DNA of 42,568 bases from Clostridium sp. (GTDB taxonomy: Bacteria; Bacillota; Clostridia; Clostridiales; Clostridiaceae): positions 1 to 42,568 of the forward strand of contig JALFQD010000104.1 of NCBI GenBank assembly GCA_022785265.1. The letters run 5' to 3'. The position numbers and the translations under genes were made by a program. Every line of letters starts with the position of its first letter. Position 1 is the stretch's first letter. This document shows, piece by piece, positions 18,733-25,125 of the stretch. The notes under the pieces are model-generated. The model worked only from the letters and a program-made list of their open reading frames with translations. It was not told where the DNA came from and did not search any database.

Positions 18733-19031
18733 GATCTCGTAGCTCAGTTGGTAGAGCACAACACTTAAGTTAAAGAGCACATAGAGAGAAATCTTTATAG
18801 TGAACGGTGGCTAACAAACAGAAACCTATCTGATGGTGACATCAGAGTTGGTGATGACTCACTAAATCACAGAAATGTGTAAATGGCGTAGAGACTATAC
18901 ACCACCACCTAAACCCTATAAGGGCATGGTTAAGAAATAGTCCAGACTACAACATCTCAAGTAGATGGTCTGTGTAAAAGCAGAAGTAGTAAGTTAATGT
19001 TGGGGTCACGGGTTCGAATCCCGTCGGGATC
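18733..19031 (+). tRNA. tRNA-Lys(UUU), interrupted by a group I intron
   Basis: Exon 1 is 18733-18766, exon 2 is 18994-19031 (discriminator A at 19032). Joined: acceptor GATCTCG/CGGGATC, D arm GCTC-AGTTGGTA-GAGC, anticodon arm CAACA-CTTTTAA-TGTTG (anticodon TTT), T arm ACGGG-TTCGAAT-CCCGT. The splice point is again between positions 34 and 35. Confidence 0.85.
18767..18993 (+). other. Group I intron in tRNA-Lys
   Basis: 227 bases, close to the minimum size for a group I ribozyme. R segment GTAGAGACTATAC at 18888-18900 and S segment AAGAAATAGTCC at 18932-18943. It shares ACAGAA.CCT, ATGGTGACAT and GGTGATGAC with the tRNA-Leu intron but lacks its extra domains. No reading frame inside. Confidence 0.83.
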
Positions 19032-19040
19032 ACTATTTTC

Positions 19041-19257
19041 TTTTCATCCACAATCTATCTGTAGGTTGTTTCATTGTTGCTTTGTGTGTTTCATAAGTTA
19101 ATCGTGGATGAAAGAACTACTGTCGTCGTGATGATGCCAGTAGGAAATATACCTAACTTGACTAAATAATGTTATCTTTTTCCTGGTATCTAACTAGTTG
19201 TCATCAAATATGTCTCTCATGTGTTTAGGCATTCTGCCACTTTATTTGCCAGGAAAC
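19041..19257 (+). ncRNA. Candidate multi-hairpin RNA
   Basis: Three consecutive inverted repeats: TTTCATCCAC/GTGGATGAAA (19042-19113), CTACTG/CAGTAG (19117-19143) and TTTCCTGG/CCAGGAAA (19179-19256), then a terminator at 19262. No plausible reading frame was seen. It follows tRNA-Lys directly and could be made from the same transcript. Confidence 0.5.
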
Positions 19258-19261
19258 TAAT

Positions 19262-19297
19262 AAACCCATAGCCGTGATGGTTATGGGTTTATTTTTT
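19262..19297. terminator. Bidirectional terminator
   Basis: AAACCCATA and TATGGGTTT stem followed by ATTTTTTTATTT. It ends the tRNA region and overlaps the 3' end of the convergent GIY-YIG gene. Confidence 0.8.
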
Positions 19298-20093
19298 TAT
19301 TTAAAATTTGTATTCTATTTTTTAATTCTGTATTCATTTCAATAAGTAAATTATTCTTTTCTAACAGTAAATCAATCAGTTCTGATTGTTTATTAATAAT
19401 TTGCTCAGATTTTTCTTTAAGAAGCATTATTTGCCGTTCTAGTTCTGAAAGTCTAATATCTATTGAATCTTCTGGTTCTATAATTTCATCCGTAGAATTA
19501 AAATGCGGAATTTTTACATAAGCTGTGGCTTTTCCATGCCTAACATCTTCTATAGTTGCATTATATGGACATGTTCCATCTCCCAAATCTCATTTTAATT
19601 TATTTTGATTTTTAAATTGAAATTTGCAACCTTTTTCATAGAGCATATATATAGCATCATATCCCAAGTGATTCTTTTTAATTCACTCTGGAACAGTCGC
19701 ATATTCTTCATTTGTTTCTCTATCAAGAACAGGTTCGTTTACATACGGCGAATAAGTTTCACTAAACATACTAGAATTAAATTTACTATAATTACTATAT
19801 CCATGTCCTCCTTTTTCTATATTATAACCATTTGGAGTTAGGGTATTATATTCTTTTATATATTTAATTTCTAGTTCATCTAAAACTTTTTGATCTAGCG
19901 TTTCAGAACTTTCATATATAGTTGTAAATGTGGCTTTTTCATATCCATATTTTTCAAAAGCTGCGTATAATGCTACCTGTGATTTGCAACATTTTTTCCA
20001 GTTTTTATATTCCCGAAATCTTCTTTTTAAGTCACAAGACTGACCTATATAGGATTTTTGGTTTTCAAAAGTAATTTTGTATATACCTCACAT
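19281..20093 (-). CDS. GIY-YIG homing-type endonuclease
   Basis: 270 aa with three TGA-Trp codons, the first being codon 2 (ATG-TGA). N-terminal domain: GIYKITFENQKSYIGQSCDL supplies the GIY and YIG motifs, RRFREY the conserved Arg, and LELEIKYIKEYNTL-type sequence the catalytic Glu region, followed by GYNIEKGG. The middle has a Cys/aromatic region, and residues about 200-265 form a Leu/Glu/Lys coiled coil. It lies on the opposite strand next to the intron-bearing tRNA-Lys. Likely a free-standing mobility endonuclease, translated only with UGA suppression. Confidence 0.8.
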
Positions 20094-20094
20094 A

Positions 20095-20337
20095 TTAGTT
20101 TGATTTTATACAATGTGTTTCTATTGTATATTTATAGTTATTTCCATATTTTCCAAAATCTATATTCATGGAAACTGTTAATTTATCTCCATTTATAGTT
20201 TCTTGATTATTAAATATTTCCTCAAGTATTTCAAGAGTTGTTTTCATTTCATAAAATTGATACTCGGATTTTTCAACAAAATATTTAATCGTCTCATTAT
20301 ATTCATCAAAATCTTTGAATATTATATTTGGTTTCAT
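20095..20337 (-). CDS. Unknown small protein
   Basis: 80 aa from ATG 20337. MKPNIIFKDFDEYNETIKYF, then a helical EILEEIFNN segment and alternating beta residues to HCIKSN. Its stop lies just upstream of the endonuclease start (TAATATG) and its start overlaps the end of the RepL-like gene, so the three form one leftward operon. Confidence 0.55.
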   Translation of the reverse strand: MKPNIIFKDFDEYNETIKYFVEKSEYQFYEMKTTLEILEEIFNNQETINGDKLTVSMNIDFGKYGNNYKYTIETHCIKSN

Positions 20338-20338
20338 A

Positions 20339-20800
20339 TTATTTATTTGTTTGATTATCAATATCATACTGTAAAATAACTTTACGCACTTTAGGAAGAT
20401 CTTGAACTTTCCCTTTAAAGAAATATTCGGGATTTAAGTAGTATGTAGATCTATGTTGATTATCTTTTATAAGTACTTTTGTTTTAACTAAATGTGCAAC
20501 AGTGTTTCTAATAGTTTGTCTTTTAATATTTAAATCTTTTTCTATTTTGTCCATCAAAAGATCTCCAAGTATCACACAATTACCTGGGAATTCATTATCT
20601 GGATATGTAGAAAGTTTTCACATCCACGCAAGGATCCTTAATTCTGTCTGATTTTTAATGTTCATTAATCCTGACATATCATTTAAATAAACGCTTATAA
20701 AAGAATCTTCTGTGACTTTTTTATACTTAATTATTTCTGCTGTACTATCTAGTACTTCTCCTGTTGTTTTATCAATTACTGTAGTTTCTTTTATATCCAT
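20339..20800 (-). CDS. RepL-like winged-helix replication/control protein (copy 1)
   Basis: 153 aa with one TGA-Trp (LAWMWKLST). The N-terminus TTVIDKTTGEVLDSTAEII is the leader typical of these proteins. The middle has ILAWMWKL-type helices, and DKIEKDLNIKRQTIRNTVAH is a winged-helix recognition region followed by LVKTKVLIKDNQHRSTYYLN and PEYFFKGK, the end expected of RepL-family plasmid initiators. An array of four 22-bp iterons lies directly upstream (20879-20966). It may be initiator, repressor or both. Confidence 0.7.
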
Positions 20801-20878
20801 ATACTTAATATTTTAATTAGTTTATACTGTAAATATAGTATAAATATTTTAATTATACAAATAATTATACTGAAATTT

Positions 20879-20966
20879 GAGTATAAAAGTGATATAACTA
20901 GAGTATAAAAGCGGTAAAACTAGAGTATAAACTCGTTAAAACTAGAGTATAAACTTTTAATTCATA
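20879..20966. repeat. Four 22-bp iterons (GAGTATAAA core)
   Basis: GAGTATAAA begins at 20879, 20901, 20923 and 20945, exactly 22 bases apart; three copies are preceded by ACTA. A weaker AGTATAAA lies at about 20837. The spacing keeps sites on nearly the same helix face. They lie between the divergent RepL-like gene and the small gene at 21095, as expected of a Rep-binding origin or operator. Confidence 0.75.
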
Positions 20967-21094
20967 TTATTCAGAATCAATGAGTTAATTAGTTTATCCT
21001 TAATTATATAATATAGCATTATATTTTCTTTGCATTCAGAGGATGAATCAGGAGCTCGATACTCCATGCAAGGACAAATTAAATTTTAAAAATT

Positions 21095-21187
21095 ATGATA
21101 CTAACTACTTTAGCCGTTTTATTCGGTATTTTATTTATTCTCTTTTTGTTTAACTGCCCTGAGGATAAAAATGCAATGCGTAAATAA
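21095..21187 (+). CDS. 30-aa membrane peptide
   Basis: MILTTLAVLFGILFILFLFN is one hydrophobic span, followed by CPEDKNAMRK. It is preceded by a leader with TTGCAT/ATGCAA and GGAG/CTCC pairings and followed at once by a terminator, so it looks like an independent small unit. It might be a small regulator or toxin-like peptide; function is not shown. Confidence 0.45.
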   Translation: MILTTLAVLFGILFILFLFNCPEDKNAMRK

Positions 21188-21188
21188 A

Positions 21189-21222
21189 AAATACCACCTA
21201 GTAATCCTACTAAGTGGTATTT
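21189..21222 (+). terminator. Terminator hairpin
   Basis: AATACCACCTAGTA / TACTAAGTGGTATT with an ATCC loop and T-rich tail. Its sequence closely resembles the hairpin at 21329-21350. Confidence 0.7.
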
Positions 21223-21226
21223 ATTG

Positions 21227-21273
21227 AATTTTTCTTATGTTTGCGTTTTGTTGGGACAAACATAAGAAAAATT
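21227..21273. repeat. Perfect 17-bp inverted repeat
   Basis: AATTTTTCTTATGTTTG (21227-21243) and its exact complement (21257-21273) around a 13-base loop CGTTTTGTTGGGA. It lies between convergent units in the RepL-like region. A strong bidirectional terminator or an origin hairpin would both fit. Confidence 0.7.
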
Positions 21274-21328
21274 TTTGATATATGCAAATCTTTAATTAAA
21301 AATATGCAAAAAATAATCAAAATTCAAT

Positions 21329-21350
21329 CACCTAGCAAGACTGCTAAGTG
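21329..21350 (-). terminator. Terminator of RepL-like copy 2
   Basis: CACCTAGCA and TGCTAAGTG with one mismatch; the TAG stop of the leftward gene lies inside the hairpin. It is related in sequence to 21189-21222. Confidence 0.55.
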
Positions 21351-21811
21351 GTATTTTCATTACTAATTTCTTTTATTCCAAATGTAATCTGGAATTCAGA
21401 GGTTTTTAATAATTCTCTGCGAATATTTAAATCTCCTTTTCAAAATATTTGAGGGTTAATAGTATATGATTCATTTTCTCCAGAAATGAGTTTTAAGTCT
21501 TTAAGTTTCTTTAAATAATTTGAAATAGAATTATTTGCAAGGCCTATAGTTTTTGTTATTTCTTTTCTATCAGCGGTTGTTAAGGAAACCTTTCCTGTGT
21601 TTCATTGCGCATGTTGGCACAATCAAACTAATAGGCTTTTAGCACTATCTGGTTTTAAACCAAATAATGGACTAATATAATCTATAAAAGTCATGTAAAA
21701 TTCATCCTCAGTCATTTTTTGTGTAAAAGTTCTGGCAGAATCAATTTTCATTATTTCTCCAGTTCTAGAATCAATGATTTCTCGTTGGCAAATTGATTGT
21801 AATTTTGGCAT
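21344..21811 (-). CDS. RepL-like winged-helix replication/control protein (copy 2)
   Basis: 155 aa with three TGA-Trp codons (LLVWLCQHAQWNT and FWKGD). REIIDSRTGEIMKIDSARTF is the leader; TADRKEITKTIGLANNSISN is the helix-turn-helix; LKKLKDLKLISGENESYTIN then PQIFWKGDLN is the RepL-type end. Start ATG 21811 is preferred over an upstream TTG. It diverges strongly from copy 1 and has its own iterons at 21886. Two incompatible-type Rep systems in one phage is unusual. Confidence 0.7.
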
Positions 21812-21833
21812 AATTATATTTAATTTAGTTATA

Positions 21834-21849
21834 TACAAAAATTTTTGTA
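21834..21849 (-). promoter_or_regulatory. 16-bp perfect palindrome upstream of RepL-like copy 2
   Basis: TACAAAAATTTTTGTA lies 23 bases before the start codon, in the expected promoter spacer. It is likely an operator for autoregulation. Confidence 0.5.
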
Positions 21850-21885
21850 CAAAAACAAATGATTTTGAAGATTATTCATTTTTTT

Positions 21886-21945
21886 TGAAGAAATCACATG
21901 TGTAGTGAACAAATCACACACCACGTGAACAAATCTCACGTACAG
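21886..21945. repeat. Three 20-bp iterons (TGAA(C/G)AAATC core)
   Basis: Units beginning TGAAGAAATCACA, TGAACAAATCACA and TGAACAAATCTCA start at 21886, 21906 and 21926; a degenerate TGAGGTCAAATC follows. The sequence and period differ from the 20879 array, so each RepL-like gene has its own array. Confidence 0.72.
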
Positions 21946-22041
21946 ATGAGGTCAAATCTTTGTAAATAGTTGATTATTATTAAACTAACAATTTTCTTCT
22001 ATCTATTATTATTGACAACTATAAATTTAAATAACAAAACA

Positions 22042-22470
22042 ATGAAAACATTTGAACAATTTCGTACATGGATGAAAGATAATCATCTGTGGAATGAGTA
22101 TCTTTATGAGTTTCATGCATATAATAAGAAAGATCCTAAAATATATCTAAGTAGTTTTTATGAATCCCAAACAGGTAACATGATTTTAAAATCATTTGCT
22201 TGGGAAAATACTGCAGGAGGATTTGATTTTTGGAAGTCAGTTGATAAAAAATGGAGAGAATATTTTGCAAAAGATACAATAAAAGAATTTAAATTTGTTT
22301 GCGAGGAAGAAATCCTTGCAAGAGTAGCTATGCCGAGAGACTACACAATTTGTATGTCTGGATTTACAAAAACGGAACTTAAGAAACAAATTCCTGAAAT
22401 TACGGATTACCGTGAAAGTGGCAATTTTGTGTATGGAATACGCAAAATTTGGAAATTGAAAGAGTGTTAA
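22042..22470 (+). CDS. Unknown early protein
   Basis: 142 aa from ATG 22042; an upstream TTG extension is unlikely. MKTFEQFRTWMKDNHLWNEY, then FDFWKSVDKKWREYF and a C-terminal FTKTELKKQIPEI region. Aromatic-rich, with all six Trp as TGG. It is the first gene of the long rightward array, and a terminator-like hairpin follows it. Confidence 0.62.
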   Translation: MKTFEQFRTWMKDNHLWNEYLYEFHAYNKKDPKIYLSSFYESQTGNMILKSFAWENTAGGFDFWKSVDKKWREYFAKDTIKEFKFVCEEEILARVAMPRDYTICMSGFTKTELKKQIPEITDYRESGNFVYGIRKIWKLKEC

Positions 22471-22474
22471 AAAG

Positions 22475-22533
22475 ATGAAAAATTGGAGTGTATCTTTTTA
22501 ATTTTCAATTATTTACATTCCAATTTTTCTCTT
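22475..22533 (+). terminator. Long terminator hairpin
   Basis: GAAAAATTGGAGTGTA pairs with TACATTCCAATTTTTC (one G-T) across a 20-base loop, followed by a T-rich tract. Confidence 0.65.
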
Positions 22534-22621
22534 TTTTACAATTTCAATTTCCTTCTGAATTTAATGAAAAAATCAAAAAAATCTAAATTTCAAATTTTTA
22601 TATTCCCTATAATTAATTTTT

Positions 22622-22768
22622 ATGAAATTAAGACAAATTACTCGGAAATACAAGCTCCAGGAGCCTGTAACCATTGGTAATCAAACGATTACACATGAAA
22701 TCGTACGTATTCACATTAACAATGAGATCCCACCTTCTCATCGTAACTTCCAGTCTTACAATGCCTAA
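22622..22768 (+). CDS. 48-aa early protein
   Basis: MKLRQITRKYKLQEPVTIGN is followed by QTITHEIVRIHINNEIPPSH. It has better codon use than its neighbours. Its TAA overlaps the next ATG (TAATGG). Unknown function. Confidence 0.5.
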   Translation: MKLRQITRKYKLQEPVTIGNQTITHEIVRIHINNEIPPSHRNFQSYNA

Positions 22769-22947
22769 TGGAACTTTTAATAATTAAAAATCAAAATAAT
22801 TACAAAAATATTTTGATTAAAACTTATCAAGGTTCATCTTCCGTATCAACAATTACAAGACAAATGGTTGATCGTATTCTGAATTCTTATTCTTATTCTC
22901 AAGAACAATTTCCAGAATATACTTATTTTAAAATAAAATATTGGTAA
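22768..22947 (+). CDS. 59-aa early protein
   Basis: MELLIIKNQNNYKNILIKTY, then a Ser/Thr stretch and YTYFKIKYW. The start overlaps the preceding stop. Length suits a small early accessory protein; there is no family I can name. Confidence 0.5.
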   Translation: MELLIIKNQNNYKNILIKTYQGSSSVSTITRQMVDRILNSYSYSQEQFPEYTYFKIKYW

Positions 22948-22954
22948 ACTTCGT

Positions 22955-23014
22955 AAATCCTATAGTTTAATTGGCAAAACCTTATAGATCTCAGTTCGAA
23001 TCTGAGTAGGATTT
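22955..23014 (+). tRNA. tRNA-like element lacking an anticodon arm
   Basis: Acceptor AATCCTA/TAGGATT, D arm GTTT-AATTGGCA-AAAC and T arm CTCAG-TTCGAAT-CTGAG are canonical, but only nine bases join D and T stems where about 23 are expected. It cannot decode. It is a deletion remnant or a tRNA mimic. Confidence 0.6.
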
Positions 23015-23028
23015 CTAAATATTTGATT

Positions 23029-23235
23029 ATGAATATATATTATAAATATAATAAAAAAGATATTAATAAACTTTATAGAAAATTGAGCGTGCCTAAAAAC
23101 TATTTTTATACTCATATTTTCTATTTTTCTAAAATTCATACTTATATTAAAACTTGTACACGAATCATAACAACTAAAGATATGCAAGCTCTTGATGCTG
23201 ATGATTTTATAGATTTTATTAAACATCATGGATAA
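23029..23235 (+). CDS. Small early protein with DxDDFIDFI end
   Basis: 68 aa, basic and Tyr-rich, ending TKDMQALDADDFIDFIKHHG. The tail resembles that of the protein at 23710 (MECIDFEDFIRFIK), so the two are probably paralogs. It overlaps the next gene by eight bases. Confidence 0.55.
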   Translation: MNIYYKYNKKDINKLYRKLSVPKNYFYTHIFYFSKIHTYIKTCTRIITTKDMQALDADDFIDFIKHHG

Positions 23236-23497
23236 TCTAGTAAAATTTTATGCTATTCGTATATATAACGAAGCTCAGTATAATGAAATAACTCAATTAT
23301 TATATTCTTATAGTTTTCGTTGGGCCTCCGGAACTAATATGAATTATTCTAATGTAATTGATTTATCTTGGTTATTTCTTGAAATTCCAGATAAGATTAT
23401 TACTTATTCGTCTGAGGATTTTAAATTTACAAAAACTGATTTTCAAATATTTCCTGAAGAATGCGAGCAATTATTGAAACTAAAATTCGTTTTATAA
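23228..23497 (+). CDS. Unknown small early protein
   Basis: 89 aa. The first part reads MDNLVKFYAIRIYNEAQYNE; SSEDFKFTKTDFQIFPEECE lies toward the end. The next gene starts inside its 3' end in another frame. No motif beyond a likely alpha/beta fold. Confidence 0.55.
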   Translation: MDNLVKFYAIRIYNEAQYNEITQLLYSYSFRWASGTNMNYSNVIDLSWLFLEIPDKIITYSSEDFKFTKTDFQIFPEECEQLLKLKFVL

Positions 23498-23697
23498 ACA
23501 TTTGTTATCCTGAATATTTTTATATTCATAATTCAAAAGTTTCTAAAATAACAAATCCTAACGATTATATTTCCAAATATAATCTAGTTCTTGATTTTGA
23601 ATCTCCATTAGGTAAAATCTATGTAGATTCAAATTTCAAATCAAAAGCAGAAACAATTAAACAAAAATTAATTAGACAATTGGAAATAATAGAATAA
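23461..23697 (+). CDS. Unknown small early protein
   Basis: 78 aa. MRAIIETKIRFINICYPEYF is followed by a beta-rich middle and the helical end SKAETIKQKLIRQLEIIE. It overlaps the upstream gene by 37 bases. Hypothetical. Confidence 0.5.
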   Translation: MRAIIETKIRFINICYPEYFYIHNSKVSKITNPNDYISKYNLVLDFESPLGKIYVDSNFKSKAETIKQKLIRQLEIIE

Positions 23698-23709
23698 TTA
23701 TTTGGTATA

Positions 23710-23937
23710 ATGTTTGTATTTTATGGAACAAAATCAAGGAAAGAAGTAGAAATACTTAAATATGATATTATTTATAGAGAAGGTAAAAAATTTTATTTGA
23801 GATATGGTATAATAGCTCCTGAAGTACGAACTTCAAAAGCAAAAACTATAGGATTTTATATAAATAAAGATATGTATGTTAAGTCAAAAGGCATGGAATG
23901 TATTGATTTTGAAGATTTTATAAGATTTATAAAATAA
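23710..23937 (+). CDS. Small early protein, paralog of the one at 23029
   Basis: 75 aa, with KAKTIGFYINKDMYVKSKGM and the end ECIDFEDFIRFIK. The acidic-aromatic tail is the shared feature with 23029. Function unknown. Confidence 0.55.
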   Translation: MFVFYGTKSRKEVEILKYDIIYREGKKFYLRYGIIAPEVRTSKAKTIGFYINKDMYVKSKGMECIDFEDFIRFIK

Positions 23938-23989
23938 ATGCATTGAGCTATGGGTATAATTGCTTAACACAAAATAATTTTAAAAAAAT

Positions 23990-24853
23990 ATGCGCAATTT
24001 TTTTGGAACTAACGGTATTACAGCTACATCTGCTAATCATATAGCAAATATGGCTAAAGAGTATTATGAAAACTTGGAGACTAAATTACAGTCTCTTCGT
24101 TTTTATAATACTGAAATTGAGTTAATTACAGCAGGAAAGAAAGTATTAACTTCTTCTGGAATTTCTGAAAGTTCTGATTTATTTCAGAATATTCAGAATA
24201 TGCTTGTAGAAATTTCTAAATGTAAAACTCTTATTGCTTATCTTAGAGAGGCAATTAAAGAAAAAGAGCAACTTTCTGCAGACGTTTATACAAACCTCCC
24301 ACTAGATTGGAAAGCCCCAGAAAGACCTAGTGCAATTCCTACTGTAACTACTCTTGATATTCTTTCTACTTGGGAACCAGAGAAACTTCTTCGTTATTAT
24401 AAACTGCAAGCTTATGCAGCAGTATTTGGAGATTCAGTTCACCAAAATGGCTCTATATCTAATGCTAGAAAGGATCTAATGAAAATTGCATCAAATCCTT
24501 CCTCGGTAGATCTGAAAGGTTCTGATACAATTATCACTAATTATACTCCAACAATCTCTCAGGAGAAAGTTGATTCTCTTTTCTTTGATATTCAAACTAA
24601 ATTCCGTAAATATCAAGCTGAATTTAACGGAATGCAAGCTGAGTTAGAAGATACTGCTACTAAGCAGAATCAAGAAAATCAAGATAAATTCGCTAAAGAA
24701 TTCAAGGAGTATATGGATCTTAACAAGGAATATCAAGAAAAACTTAATGCTTGGAAACTCGCTGAGGCTCAAAGAATTAAGTCTTTGAAAATTGTTATTC
24801 CTGAAAATTTAAAAGACATTTATGAAAAAATAAACAATCTTTCCAAGGATTAG
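23990..24853 (+). CDS. Coiled-coil early protein
   Basis: 287 aa. After MRNFFGTNGITATSANHIAN two helical regions (about residues 20-100) precede a Pro-rich segment (LPLDWKAPERPSAIP), a central domain, and a long charged coiled coil at about 205-265 (KQNQENQDKFAKEFKEYMDL). It is more strongly coded than the small genes around it. It probably forms oligomers; no catalytic motif. It ends at a long structured intergenic region. Confidence 0.65.
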   Translation: MRNFFGTNGITATSANHIANMAKEYYENLETKLQSLRFYNTEIELITAGKKVLTSSGISESSDLFQNIQNMLVEISKCKTLIAYLREAIKEKEQLSADVYTNLPLDWKAPERPSAIPTVTTLDILSTWEPEKLLRYYKLQAYAAVFGDSVHQNGSISNARKDLMKIASNPSSVDLKGSDTIITNYTPTISQEKVDSLFFDIQTKFRKYQAEFNGMQAELEDTATKQNQENQDKFAKEFKEYMDLNKEYQEKLNAWKLAEAQRIKSLKIVIPENLKDIYEKINNLSKD

Positions 24854-25069
24854 TTAGTTCTTGAACTAATTGATTCTGAATAAATTATAATTATTCTCGC
24901 CTTAAATTGCATAAATACAAAATTTTAGTTTATTTATGTTTTATATATAAATAGACAACCGTCTTTATTGCTTCTCTTCTTTTTAATAAAGTTTGATTTT
25001 GTTTTTGTTTGAAGAGAAGGTTTTTGATTTTAATTTTGTTTTTGTATGTTTTGAGAATAATTATAATTT
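24854..25069 (+). other. Nested inverted repeats: structured RNA or origin candidate
   Basis: TTAGTTC-TT-GAACTAA hairpin at 24854-24869. AAATTATAATTATTCTC (24882-24898) is the exact complement of 25053-25069, enclosing CTTCTCTTC (24971-24979) / GAAGAGAAG (25011-25019). One strand of the interior is T/G rich with a repeated TTTGATTTT..TTTTGTTTTTGT. No gene fits in this 272-base gap. Confidence 0.5.
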
Positions 25070-25080
25070 AGGTTTGATTT

Positions 25081-25114
25081 AGCCTCTAGGGATTTATTTC
25101 CTAGAGGCTTTTTT
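25081..25114 (+). terminator. Terminator just upstream of a start codon
   Basis: AGCCTCTAGG/CCTAGAGGCT perfect stem with nine-base loop and TTTTTT, ending about 12 bases before ATG 25126. It could act as an attenuator, or insulate the PcfJ-like gene from read-through. Confidence 0.75.
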
Positions 25115-25125
25115 ATTTAAAAGAT

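Noticed and set aside
20879..21945. CRISPR array
   Set aside because: The repeats are directly adjacent 20- and 22-bp units without spacers of the usual length, and there are no cas genes; iterons fit better.
22483..22680. 65-aa plus-strand frame
   Set aside because: It starts inside the terminator hairpin at 22475-22533 and overlaps the better-coded gene at 22622 in another frame.
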